Shown piece after piece: positions 19,352-27,829 of a stretch of DNA of 64,000 bases. The DNA lies in contig NZ_CP059851.1 of the NCBI RefSeq assembly GCF_014117445.1, forward strand, positions 2,232,001 through 2,296,000, in the 5' to 3' direction. This DNA is from Sandaracinobacteroides saxicola. Lineage in GTDB: Bacteria > Pseudomonadota > Alphaproteobacteria > Sphingomonadales > Sphingomonadaceae. The notes under the pieces were generated by a model. The model did not search any database. It saw nothing but the letters and a program-made list of their open reading frames with translations, and was not told the DNA's origin. Numbering within the stretch: the stretch's first letter is position 1; each line of letters begins with the position of its first letter. The translations under genes and the position numbers were made by a program.

Positions 19352-19372
19352 CTCTCGCGGCACGCAAGAGCC

Positions 19373-20467
19373 TCAACGACGGCTTTTCAGCCACGCGTCG
19401 CGCTGCATCGCCGCCAGCGTCACCAGATTGCCCATCGCCAGGCTGACATCCGCCACATGCAGGCCCCAGCCGCCATCCGGCCGTTCCGCCCGTGCCAGGA
19501 AATCATCATAGACCGAGGCGCGCGGTGCCACCGACAGATAATGCGCGCCATCCGCCGACCGCATGCACACCCCGCTGAACGCGCCCGTCATGGTATAGGA
19601 AGGCGTCTTCACCGCTGTCAGGAAGGGCGGCACCGGGTTCACGCGGCCGCCGATCTGCCGGCCGCGCACCGGCAGCACCGGCCGCAATTCGCCCTTGTCG
19701 CCGCTCAGCATCGCCGGGCTGACGCAGGCCACCTCCATCCCCGCCGCCTCGCTGCGGCCGAAGCGCGCGTTCGCCGGCGGCGGCGCGCTGCTCCTGAAAC
19801 TGACATAGCTGACGGCGCAACCAGTCTGGTCGCCGCGCTCGCACAGCGGAAAGGCGCCCAGCTCGCCGCCGCTGACCTTCCCCGCCGGCACCAGCAGGTT
19901 GTTGCCGATCAGATAGGCGGCGATAATGCGTTTTTCGGCCGGCGTGCCCACGATCGCCTCGGCCAGCAGCGCCTTCAGCATGCGCGCGCCCTGCGAATGG
20001 CCGATCAGGATCACGCCCCGCCCGTCATTGTCGGCCTGAAGGTAGCGCGTCCAGGCCGCCTTCACGTCGCCCAGCGCCAGCGCCCGGTCGCCGCCGGCGG
20101 CGACCAGCCCGCGCAGCGTCACCTGCCGATACAGCGGCGCGAACAGCCGGCACACCGTGCCGAAACGCGCGAACTGCTGCGCCACGGCATAGCGTTCCGC
20201 CTCGCTGGCCTGCCCCCCGGCGTTCAGCCCCGGCTCCTCCGACACGGTCGGATAGACGTAGAAGCAATCGACCGCCGGCGCCGTCGCCGCCACCGGCCGG
20301 CTGACCGAGCGCGTCCTCAGGTCCGTCACCCCCAGGTCGACGTCGCACGCCGCATTGCTCCCCGGCCGGCACAGCCAGCTCTCCGCCCGCGCATAATCCG
20401 GCGCAGGCGCATCCTGCGCAAGGAGCGGCGCGGCCAGCAGGGCAGTGGCAAGGATGAATGTGCGCAT
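19373..20467 (-). CDS. DUF3089-family alpha/beta hydrolase, exported
   Basis: A 364-residue protein with a signal peptide (MRTFILATALLAAPLLAQ). The lipase-like nucleophile elbow GHSQG (Ser158) lies in the DUF3089 context (VDCFYVYPTVSEEPG, FGTVCRLFAPLYRQVTL). The ending around VADVSLAMGNLV carries a late Asp and His region (GWGLHVADV) that could complete the triad. It is probably an esterase or lipase with unknown substrate. A strong GGAGGCTTCTG precedes the ATG. The gene upstream on the same strand ends only 11 bp before it, so the two likely share a transcript. Confidence 0.85.
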   Translation of the reverse strand: MRTFILATALLAAPLLAQDAPAPDYARAESWLCRPGSNAACDVDLGVTDLRTRSVSRPVAATAPAVDCFYVYPTVSEEPGLNAGGQASEAERYAVAQQFARFGTVCRLFAPLYRQVTLRGLVAAGGDRALALGDVKAAWTRYLQADNDGRGVILIGHSQGARMLKALLAEAIVGTPAEKRIIAAYLIGNNLLVPAGKVSGGELGAFPLCERGDQTGCAVSYVSFRSSAPPPANARFGRSEAAGMEVACVSPAMLSGDKGELRPVLPVRGRQIGGRVNPVPPFLTAVKTPSYTMTGAFSGVCMRSADGAHYLSVAPRASVYDDFLARAERPDGGWGLHVADVSLAMGNLVTLAAMQRDAWLKSRR

Positions 20468-20477
20468 CAGAAGCCTC

Positions 20478-21227
20478 CTATCGCGCCGGCAGTGCCGCGC
20501 CTGGTTTGAACAGCGCCGCATCCAGAGGCGGGTTCACCACCGCACGCTCCCAGATCACCTCATTCTGCTTCACGCCATTATAGTAGAGCGTGACCTTGCC
20601 CGGCTGCACCCATGGGCCGACCATGAAGAAATCGGCGTAGGTCCGCACATGCCAGCCCTTCGGCGTCAGGAACCCCGCCAGCCGCACGCGATGGGTCCGC
20701 TGGTCGATGCCGAACAGCGTCACTGTCCCCGCCGGGTCGGTCACCCGCACCATGTGGACCGCATCGCCCAGCACATTGTCATCCGGCAGCCGCGTCAGCG
20801 TGAAGCCCGGCTTCAGGGCATGGCGGATCACGCCGAAACCGAAATTGTTCGCCCAGGTTTCCGCGGCTTTCTCCGCCGGGATCACGCCATTCTGGTTCCA
20901 GCTCACCGCCCCGTCACTGGCGATCTCGAACAGCGTCTTGCCCTTCACCCGCGCCACGATGCGCACCATCCCCGCCTCGGCATGGGCGTCGGCCCGATCC
21001 TCCTCGAACAGCCGCCACATGCGGTAATCATCCGCCACCGTGCGCGGCGCGGCGCTGTCGGGCGCGTAAAACACCGCCCGCCCCGTCAGCAGCAGGGACC
21101 GCGCCTGCGCCCACTCCTTGCCCCCCATCGCCTCGAAAGCCCGCGCCACGATCTCCCGCGCCGGCGTCTCGACGGGTTGCGCCAGCGCGGGCGTGGACAG
21201 CAACAGGAAAAGCGCGACACTCCGCAT
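20478..21227 (-). CDS. Exported protein of unknown function
   Basis: A 249-residue protein with a signal peptide (MRSVALFLLLSTPALAQ). The mature part opens with a short helix (AREIVARAFEAMGGKEWAQA) and continues as beta strands ending in NEVIWERAVVNPPLDAALFKP. This pattern resembles LolA/outer-membrane-lipoprotein-sorting-like beta sheets, but the match is only in style. The ATG at 21227 is preferred to an upstream in-frame start because of the signal peptide. It is likely co-transcribed with the DUF3089 hydrolase. Confidence 0.7.
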   Translation of the reverse strand: MRSVALFLLLSTPALAQPVETPAREIVARAFEAMGGKEWAQARSLLLTGRAVFYAPDSAAPRTVADDYRMWRLFEEDRADAHAEAGMVRIVARVKGKTLFEIASDGAVSWNQNGVIPAEKAAETWANNFGFGVIRHALKPGFTLTRLPDDNVLGDAVHMVRVTDPAGTVTLFGIDQRTHRVRLAGFLTPKGWHVRTYADFFMVGPWVQPGKVTLYYNGVKQNEVIWERAVVNPPLDAALFKPGAALPAR

Positions 21228-21324
21228 GGCCGATACCCTGCAATGCCCGTCGCATGCTGGCAATAGGCGCGGGTTACGCCGCGCCACGCCCCTGCTACAG
21301 CGGCCGCAACCTTGGGAGAGTGAC

Positions 21325-22764
21325 ATGCGTGAGAAGCTGCAATTCTACATCGACGGCGCCTGGGTCGATCCGGCCGGGGGCGTGAACGCCCTGGACGTCA
21401 TCAATCCCGCCACCGAAAAGCCCATGGGCCGCATCGCCATGGGCAGCGCCGCCGATGCCGACCGCGCCGTCCGCGCCGCCGCCGCCGCCTTCCCCGCGTT
21501 CAGCGCCACCAGCGTCAAGGACCGCCTCGACCTTCTGGGTGCCATCGCGTCCGAATATCAGAAACGCTACGCCGACATCGCCGCCGCCATCACCGAGGAG
21601 ATGGGCGCCCCGGCATGGCTCGCAACGCAGGCGCAGGCCGCGCTCGGCATCGCCCACCTGCAAACCGCGATGGGCGTGCTGCAACACTATAAGTTCAGCG
21701 AGCTGCGCGGCACCACAATGATCAGCAAGGAACCCATCGGCGTCTGCGCCTTCATCACCCCGTGGAACTGGCCGATCAACCAGATCGCCTGCAAGGTCGC
21801 GCCGGCGCTCGCCACCGGCTGCACCATGGTGCTGAAACCGTCGGAAATCGCCCCCTTCAACGCCATCATCTGGGCGGAAATCCTGCACGCCGCCGGCGTG
21901 CCAAAGGGCGTGTTCAACCTGGTCAACGGCGACGGGCCGACGGTCGGCGCCGCGCTGTCGGCGCATCCGCTTGTCGACATGGTCAGCTTCACCGGCAGCA
22001 CCCGCGCCGGCGTCGAGGTGGCGAAAAATGCCGCCCCCACCGTCAAGCGCGTACACCAGGAACTGGGTGGCAAATCGCCCAACATCGTGCTCGACAGCGC
22101 CGATCTGGAGGCCGCGGTCGGCGGCGGGGTCAAATCCATGATGATGAACAGCGGCCAGAGCTGCAACGCGCCCACCCGCATGTTCGTCCCCGCCGCGAAG
22201 ATGGACGCCGCCGCCGAGATTGCCAGGGCGGCCGCCGAGAGCATGGCCGTCGGCGATCCCAACGGCAATGCGGCACTGGGCCCGGTCGTCAGCGAAACAC
22301 AGTATAACAAGATCCAGGGCCTGATCGAAAAGGGCATTGCCGAGGGTGCCACGCTCGTGACCGGTGGCCCCGGCCGCCCCGCCGGGCTGGACACGGGCTA
22401 TTATGTCCGCCCCACCGTCTTCGCCAATGTGCGCAACGACATGACCATCGCGCGGGAGGAAATCTTCGGCCCCGTGCTCGCCATGCTGCCCTACAACAGC
22501 CTGGATGACGCCGTCACCGCCGCCAACGACACGCCCTATGGCCTGGCCGCCTATGTCCAGGGCGCGCCGGACGAAGCCCGCGCCGTCGCCGCCCGGCTTC
22601 GTGCCGGCCAGGTCAACATCAACGGCGCCGGCCCCGATTTCATGGCGCCCTTCGGTGGCTACAAGCAGTCCGGCAACGGCCGCGAATGGGGCGACCATGC
22701 CTTCGCCGAATTCCTGGAGGTGAAAGCCACCCTCGGCTACGAGACCGCAGCCGCCGCGGAATGA
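21325..22764 (+). CDS. Aldehyde dehydrogenase family protein
   Basis: A 479-residue NAD(P)-dependent aldehyde dehydrogenase. The cofactor region has TPWNWP and SFTGSTRAG. The general base Glu246 is in HQELGGKSPN and nucleophile Cys280 in NSGQSCNAPTR. The C-terminal PFGGYKQSGNGREWG is typical. The substrate is not known. GGGAGAG precedes the ATG. It overlaps the metallophosphoesterase gene by ATGA, which suggests co-expression rather than a shared pathway. Confidence 0.92.
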   Translation: MREKLQFYIDGAWVDPAGGVNALDVINPATEKPMGRIAMGSAADADRAVRAAAAAFPAFSATSVKDRLDLLGAIASEYQKRYADIAAAITEEMGAPAWLATQAQAALGIAHLQTAMGVLQHYKFSELRGTTMISKEPIGVCAFITPWNWPINQIACKVAPALATGCTMVLKPSEIAPFNAIIWAEILHAAGVPKGVFNLVNGDGPTVGAALSAHPLVDMVSFTGSTRAGVEVAKNAAPTVKRVHQELGGKSPNIVLDSADLEAAVGGGVKSMMMNSGQSCNAPTRMFVPAAKMDAAAEIARAAAESMAVGDPNGNAALGPVVSETQYNKIQGLIEKGIAEGATLVTGGPGRPAGLDTGYYVRPTVFANVRNDMTIAREEIFGPVLAMLPYNSLDDAVTAANDTPYGLAAYVQGAPDEARAVAARLRAGQVNINGAGPDFMAPFGGYKQSGNGREWGDHAFAEFLEVKATLGYETAAAAE

Positions 22765-23609
22765 GGTTCATCACCCGGGTGCTGGCGCTGCTGGCGCTCG
22801 GACTCATCCTGCTTCTCGGCAAGGGCGTCTGGAACGCCACGCGCGATCCCGTCGTCGTCCGCGCCACGATCCCCGTTGCCGGCCTCACCCGCCCGGTCAC
22901 GGTCGCGCTGCTGTCGGACACCCACAGCGGCCACCCCGACATGCCGCGTGCCCGGCTGGAGCGCATTGTCGCCCAGGCGAACGCGCTCCGCCCCGACCTC
23001 ATCCTGCTTGCCGGCGACTATCATGGCGGCAAGACGCTCGACTGGCCCCGCACCAAACTGGAAACCGCGCTGAACCCTTTCGCCGCGCTGCGCGCCCCGC
23101 TGGGCGTCTTCGCCGTGCTCGGCAACCATGATGAACCCGGCTGGACCCGCTGGGTGCTCCGGCGGCAGGGGGGCACCCCGCGCCTGCTGGTCAACGAAAC
23201 GGTCGATCTCGGTCCATTGCTCCTTGGCGGCGCCGACAGCCTCAGCCGATCCGTGATGGTGCAAAGGATGTTTCCGGCACGGCATGGTCGGAAGCCACGC
23301 CTGCTGCTTGTGCACGAGCCGGACTATTGGCGATGGGCGCCGAACATCGCTGTCGATCTCACCCTGTCCGGACACACCCATGGCGGCCAGATCGTGTTGC
23401 CGCTGGTCGGCACGCCCTGGGAATGGTTCACCGGCCCGATGGGCTGCCGTCGCGGCCTCTGCACCGCCGACAACCATCGCATCTTCATTACCAGCGGCGT
23501 CGGCACCAGCTGGCTGCCGGTCCGCTTCGGCGTCCCCCCCGAAATCGCGCTGCTCACGCTCACCCCTCTCCCGGATGCGGGAGAGGGAGGCGACAATCCG
23601 CCTAAATGA
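22761..23609 (+). CDS. Membrane-anchored metallophosphoesterase (YkuE/YaeI-like)
   Basis: A 282-residue calcineurin-like phosphoesterase with an N-terminal membrane anchor. All metal-ligand blocks are present: SDTHSGH, AGDYH, GNHDE and SGHTHGGQ. Family members with this layout cleave phosphodiesters, including lipid A precursors or lipids. The last ~15 residues (TPLPDAGEGGDNPPK) come from a hairpin repeat that runs into the 3' end. They overlap the next, convergent gene by 8 bp. Confidence 0.88.
   Translation: MRFITRVLALLALGLILLLGKGVWNATRDPVVVRATIPVAGLTRPVTVALLSDTHSGHPDMPRARLERIVAQANALRPDLILLAGDYHGGKTLDWPRTKLETALNPFAALRAPLGVFAVLGNHDEPGWTRWVLRRQGGTPRLLVNETVDLGPLLLGGADSLSRSVMVQRMFPARHGRKPRLLLVHEPDYWRWAPNIAVDLTLSGHTHGGQIVLPLVGTPWEWFTGPMGCRRGLCTADNHRIFITSGVGTSWLPVRFGVPPEIALLTLTPLPDAGEGGDNPPK
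23564..23587. repeat. Hairpin repeat forming the 3' end of the phosphoesterase gene
   Basis: CCCTCTCCCG-gatg-CGGGAGAGGG followed by AGGCGAC, the first half of the double-hairpin repeat family found elsewhere in the window. It encodes part of the C-terminus. Confidence 0.65.
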
Positions 23610-23823
23610 TCCCGCCGCCCATCATCAGCCGCACCACCCCGATCACGATCACCACAATGTTCAGGTTGCGCCCGGCCTTGCCGTCCGCCATCGCGCCCAC
23701 CGCCAGGCCCACCAGCGCGATCGGGATCACCAGCCAATAGGCCCAGCCGAGGAAGGGCAGGAAGGCCGGAATCGCGAACAAGAGCGCGAACAGGCCGATG
23801 AAAATGGAAATGATGTTCAACAT
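23602..23823 (-). CDS. Small membrane protein
   Basis: A 73-residue protein made almost entirely of two or three hydrophobic segments (MLNIISIFIGLFALLFAIPAF, WLVIPIALVGLAVGAMAD, NIVVIVIGVVRLMMGGG). It is predicted to sit in the inner membrane. The function is unknown. It is divergent from the type III polyketide synthase gene, whose start lies 100 bp away. Confidence 0.7.
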   Translation of the reverse strand: MLNIISIFIGLFALLFAIPAFLPFLGWAYWLVIPIALVGLAVGAMADGKAGRNLNIVVIVIGVVRLMMGGGII

Positions 23824-23922
23824 GACCGGGAATGTGGCGCAGCCGATGCCGCACCACAAGGGGCGGCGCTGGCAACCCCGCGCCATCTGTGCCATCAGGC
23901 GTGTGGGGAGCCAGGAGAACGC

Positions 23923-25002
23923 ATGACTGTCGCCCATCTCAACGCCGTCGCCACCGCCAACCCGCCGCACGATGTCCACCGCGCCTTCGAAACCTTCGTC
24001 GAAGGCCTGCTGAACGAACGGCGGGACAAGGCGCTGTTCCGCCGCATGGCCGGCCGGTCGGGCATCGAGCATCGTTACAGCTTCTTCGAGCCGGTCTATG
24101 ACCCCAACGGCTTCGTCGCCGACCGCGAGGGCTTCTACACGCCCGGCGCCTTCCCCCCCACCTCCAAACGCATGGCGCGCTACGCCGCCACCGCGCCCGG
24201 CCTCGCCGCCGACGCCATCGCCAAACTGGATCTCGACCCCGAAAGCATCACCCATCTGGTGGTCGCCAGCTGCACCGGCTTCATGGCTCCCGGCCTCGAC
24301 CAGGTCATCGTCGAGAAAACCGGCATGAACCCCGGCGTCGAGCGCAGCGTGCTCGGCTTCATGGGCTGCTACGCTGCGGTGAACAGCCTGCGCACCGCCC
24401 ATCACATCGTCCGCTCCACGCCCGACGCGCGCGTGCTCGTCGTCAACCTCGAACTGTGCAGCCTGCATTTCCAGGACGTGCCCGACCTCGAACGGCTGCT
24501 GTCGATGCTGCTGTTCGGCGACGGTGCCACCGCCGCGCTCGTCACCGCCGACGCCAGCGGCCTCGCGCTCACCGATTTCCGTGCCGTGGCACTCCCCGAC
24601 AGCGCCGGCCTCATCACCTGGGACGTCGGCGACAGCGGTTTCGACATGCATCTGTCGGGCGAGGTGCCGCAGCGCATCCAGAAGGCGATGGCCGCCGAAC
24701 TCGCCCGCAACGACGATGGCGGCATCCTGCGCGGCCAGCGGCCCGAGGATTATCCGATCTGGGCGGTGCATGCCGGCGGCCGCGCCATCCTCGACGCGGT
24801 CGAAACCGGCCTCGGCCTGGGCGCCACCGCGCTGCAACGCTCCCGCGACGTGCTGCGCGAATTCGGCAACATGAGCAGCGCGACGCTGATGTTCGTGCTT
24901 GCCCGCATCCTCGCCAGCCGGCCGGCGTCCGACCAGGCCGGCCTCGGCATGGCATTCGGCCCCGGGCTCGCGGCGGAAAGCTTCCGCTTCCGCACCGTGT
25001 GA
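23923..25002 (+). CDS. Type III polyketide synthase
   Basis: A 359-residue chalcone-synthase-fold enzyme. It condenses an acyl-CoA starter with malonyl-CoA units without a carrier protein. The catalytic triad is in place: Cys149 (VLGFMGCYAA), His283 (AVHAGGRAIL) and Asn316 (EFGNMSSAT). Family marks are LVVASCTGF and LFGDGATAA. CCAGGAGAAC precedes the ATG. It is the first of three genes that overlap by GTGA and ATGA, followed by a methyltransferase and an FAD oxidoreductase. This is the same order as srsABC for phenolic lipids in Streptomyces. The product here is unknown. Confidence 0.92.
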   Translation: MTVAHLNAVATANPPHDVHRAFETFVEGLLNERRDKALFRRMAGRSGIEHRYSFFEPVYDPNGFVADREGFYTPGAFPPTSKRMARYAATAPGLAADAIAKLDLDPESITHLVVASCTGFMAPGLDQVIVEKTGMNPGVERSVLGFMGCYAAVNSLRTAHHIVRSTPDARVLVVNLELCSLHFQDVPDLERLLSMLLFGDGATAALVTADASGLALTDFRAVALPDSAGLITWDVGDSGFDMHLSGEVPQRIQKAMAAELARNDDGGILRGQRPEDYPIWAVHAGGRAILDAVETGLGLGATALQRSRDVLREFGNMSSATLMFVLARILASRPASDQAGLGMAFGPGLAAESFRFRTV

Positions 25003-25709
25003 GCCGGCCCGATTTCACCGCCCGCGCCACCGAGGCGGAGTGGATGGACACGCATGACGTGTCCGAGGCCGACTTCGCCGCCTGCCTGCGCGACCTGGAG
25101 GCGGTGAACGCCCTCACCTTCGCCGCCCCGCCCACCCTCGGCTTCCTGTCCCGCGCCACCGCCGGCTGGGAACCCGGCCGGCCTCTGCGCGTCCTCGATT
25201 GCGGCAGCGGCCAGGGCGGCATGCTCCGCCGCATCCACCGCTGGGCGACCGCGAAAGGCTTCGTGCCCGATCTCGTGGGGGTCGACCTCAACCCCCGCAG
25301 CCGCGCCGCGGCCCTCGCCGCCACGCCGGCGGACATGGCCATCGAATGGCGCACCACCGACATCTTCGACGTTCAGGCCGACGACGGCTTCGATGTCATC
25401 ATCAGCGCGCTGTTCGCCCACCATCTCGACGATGCCGACCTGCCCCGCTTCCTGCGCTGGATGGAGGCGACCGCCGCGCGGGGCTGGTTCATCAACGACC
25501 TGCACCGCCACTGGTTCGCCTGGGGCGGCTTCACGCTGCTCTCCCAGGCGATGCGCTGGCACCGCTTCGTCCGCCACGACGGCCCGCTCAGCGTCCGCCG
25601 CGCCTTCGTTTCCGCCGACTGGCGGCGACTGCTCGCCGAGGCCGGCATCGCCGACGCAACGCTGCGCTGGCACCCGCTGTTCCGCCTCTGCGTCAGCCGC
25701 CTGAAATGA
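24999..25709 (+). CDS. SAM-dependent methyltransferase of the type III PKS cluster
   Basis: A 236-residue class I methyltransferase with motif I LRVLDCGSGQGGMLRRI, an acidic residue at the end of strand 2 (LVGVDLNP) and the following DIFDVQADDGFDVIISALFAHHL. It likely methylates the polyketide (O- or C-methylation) made by the upstream enzyme. GTG at 24999 overlaps the PKS stop codon and the gene's own stop overlaps the next start, so the three proteins should be made together. Confidence 0.88.
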   Translation: MSRPDFTARATEAEWMDTHDVSEADFAACLRDLEAVNALTFAAPPTLGFLSRATAGWEPGRPLRVLDCGSGQGGMLRRIHRWATAKGFVPDLVGVDLNPRSRAAALAATPADMAIEWRTTDIFDVQADDGFDVIISALFAHHLDDADLPRFLRWMEATAARGWFINDLHRHWFAWGGFTLLSQAMRWHRFVRHDGPLSVRRAFVSADWRRLLAEAGIADATLRWHPLFRLCVSRLK

Positions 25710-26845
25710 ACGGGACGCTGATCATCGGCGGCGGCCTCGCCGGCGCCGCCAGCGCCGCCTTGCTGGCGAAGGCCGGCCAACGCGTCACGCTCTGGGAACG
25801 CGAACGCCACCCCCACCACAAGGTCTGCGGCGAGTTCCTGAGCGGCGAGGCGGTCGCCTGGCTGCGCACCCTCGACATCGACGTCACCGCGCTGGGCGCC
25901 TCGCACCTCACCCATGTGCGCGTCACCAGCGGCAGCCGCGCCGTCGCCGCGAAACTGCCCTTCGCCGCCGCCGGCCTCTCCCGCCGTGTCCTGGACGAAG
26001 CCCTGCTCGACCGCGCCGCCGCGCTGGGTGCGGAGGTGGAACGCGGCGTCACCGCGCGCGAGATCGCCGGCGACAGCGTGCAGTCCAGCCATGGCAGCGT
26101 GGCGCCCGCCCGCATCCTGCTGGCCACCGGCAAGCATGAACTGCGCGGCGCCCGCCGCGATTCCGCCGGCACCCTGAACGGCCTGGTCGGCTTCAAGACC
26201 CACCTGCGCCTGCTGCCCGGCCAGCGCGCCGCGCTCGCCGGCCATGTCGAACTCCACCTCTTCCCGGGCGGCTATGCCGGCCTTCAGATGGTGGAGCGCG
26301 ACGCCGCCAACCTGTGCCTGCTGCTCTCGCCGGAAAGGCTCGCCGCCAGCGGGGGCAGCCTCGATGGCGTGATCGACGGCTTCGTCGCCGACGCCCCGCT
26401 GCTCGCCGCCCGGCTCCATGGCGCGACTGCCCTGTTCGACCGCCCGCTCGCCATCTCCGGCGTGCCCTATGGCTTTCTGCACCGCGCCGCGCCCGGCGAA
26501 ACCCTGTTCCGCCTGGGCGACCAGGCCGCCGTCATCCCCAGCTTCTGCGGCGATGGCATGGCGATCGCGCTGCACAGCGCCCGGCTGGCGGCGAACGCGT
26601 TGCTGCTCGGCCAGCCACCGGCTGCCTATCATGATCAGGTTGAACGCGACGTCGGCCGCCCGGTGCGGCTTGCCGCGCGGGCGCAGCGGCTGGTCGGCAC
26701 CGGCGGCAGCGGCCACCCCCGCCTGCTGTCGCTCGCGGCCCTCTGGCCCGGGTCGCTGGCGCTCGCCGCCCGCCTCACCCGCGTCCCCGGCTCCGCGCTC
26801 CGCCGTGCCGGGCTGGTACAGGACACCCGGCCACCCCCTCGGTGA
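25706..26845 (+). CDS. FAD-dependent oxidoreductase of the type III PKS cluster
   Basis: A 379-residue flavoprotein of the geranylgeranyl-reductase/aromatic hydroxylase superfamily. The dinucleotide-binding motif TLIIGGGLAGAASAALLAKAG is at the very N-terminus. HKVCGEFLSGEA is the second FAD segment and FRLGDQAAVIPSFCGDGMAIALHSA the third. It probably hydroxylates or oxidises the methylated polyketide ring. The ATG overlaps the methyltransferase stop. Confidence 0.88.
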   Translation: MNGTLIIGGGLAGAASAALLAKAGQRVTLWERERHPHHKVCGEFLSGEAVAWLRTLDIDVTALGASHLTHVRVTSGSRAVAAKLPFAAAGLSRRVLDEALLDRAAALGAEVERGVTAREIAGDSVQSSHGSVAPARILLATGKHELRGARRDSAGTLNGLVGFKTHLRLLPGQRAALAGHVELHLFPGGYAGLQMVERDAANLCLLLSPERLAASGGSLDGVIDGFVADAPLLAARLHGATALFDRPLAISGVPYGFLHRAAPGETLFRLGDQAAVIPSFCGDGMAIALHSARLAANALLLGQPPAAYHDQVERDVGRPVRLAARAQRLVGTGGSGHPRLLSLAALWPGSLALAARLTRVPGSALRRAGLVQDTRPPPR

Positions 26846-26866
26846 CCGGGCATCCCGCCTCGATTT

Positions 26867-27139
26867 TTACTTCAGATGCTTGGCCAGATACTTGTTCATT
26901 TCGAACATCGTCACCTTGTCCTTGCCGTCGAAGATCGGCTTCAGCTTGCCATCCGCCACGATGACGCGCTTGTCCTTGTCATCCTGCAGTTTGTGCGCCT
27001 TGATATAATCCCATACCTTCGACACCACCTGGCCACGCGGCAGCTTGTCGGCCCCCACGATCGCCGCCAGGTCCTTCGACGGGGTCAGCGGCGTTTGCAG
27101 TGCATTGGGCTTCTTTTCGGCGGTTTTGCTGTCGGCCAT
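26867..27139 (-). CDS. SWIB/MDM2 domain protein
   Basis: A 90-residue basic protein that is little more than one SWIB domain (LTPSKDLAAIVGADKLPRGQ, VSKVWDYIKAHKLQ, MFEMNKYLAKHLK). SWIB domains occur in eukaryotic chromatin remodelling factors. Stand-alone forms are found in chlamydiae, where one is a fusion with topoisomerase I, and in several alphaproteobacteria. A DNA-associated role is inferred. It has its own transcription unit, convergent with the PKS cluster. Confidence 0.9.
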   Translation of the reverse strand: MADSKTAEKKPNALQTPLTPSKDLAAIVGADKLPRGQVVSKVWDYIKAHKLQDDKDKRVIVADGKLKPIFDGKDKVTMFEMNKYLAKHLK

Positions 27140-27220
27140 CGGCGTTCGCTCCTCTTATTTTTACATTTGTTGCACTTCGGTGAAGCGCTGAAATGGTTCT
27201 TCCCCAAAAAGCCAGGCCCG

Positions 27221-27829
27221 TCAAATGTTCATGTCGATGATCCGCGCATTTAACGCGGTCAGTTCGCGCAAATCATGGCTAACATACAGGATCGGTACCC
27301 GCGCCGCTGCCGCCAGCCCGCGGATCAGCTCCAGGATGCCGTCCGCCCGCGCCCGGTCCAGATGCGCCAGCGGCTCATCCAGCAGCAGCAGGCGCGGCTT
27401 GCTGAGCAGCGCCCGCCCGATCGCCACCCGCCGCGTCTCCCCGCCGGACAGGTGCCGCGGCCAGCGGTCGAGCAGCCCCGCGATCCCCAGTTCCGCCGCC
27501 AGCGCCGGCATCTCCGCCGGCACCCGCGCGCCATAGAGCAGGTTGCGCCGCACGCTCAGGTGCGGGAACAGCCGCGCGTCCTGGAACACAGTGCCGATGC
27601 GCCGCGCCTCCGGTTGCAGGTTCACCCCCGCTGCACTGTCGAACAGCGTCTCGCCATCCACCACGATCCGGCCGGCGTCCGGCCGCCGCAGCCCGGCGAT
27701 CATGTCCAGCGTGCTGGTCTTGCCGCAGCCGGATGCCCCGAACAGCGCCGTCACCGCCGCGTCGCTCTCGAACGCCAGCGCGAACGCCCGCTCCCCCAGC
27801 CGCGCCTCCACCGCCACCGAAAGGCTCAT
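27221..27829 (-). CDS. modC: Molybdate ABC transporter ATP-binding protein ModC, short form
   Basis: A 202-residue ABC ATPase with Walker A GASGCGKTS, signature LSGGETRR, Walker B LLLLDEPLAHLD and the switch His (VSHDL). It drives molybdate uptake with ModB. Standard ModC has about 350 residues because of a C-terminal TOBE molybdate-binding domain. This one stops after the ATPase core, so molybdate regulation by that domain should be absent. The ATG overlaps the modB stop. Confidence 0.88.
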   Translation of the reverse strand: MSLSVAVEARLGERAFALAFESDAAVTALFGASGCGKTSTLDMIAGLRRPDAGRIVVDGETLFDSAAGVNLQPEARRIGTVFQDARLFPHLSVRRNLLYGARVPAEMPALAAELGIAGLLDRWPRHLSGGETRRVAIGRALLSKPRLLLLDEPLAHLDRARADGILELIRGLAAAARVPILYVSHDLRELTALNARIIDMNI

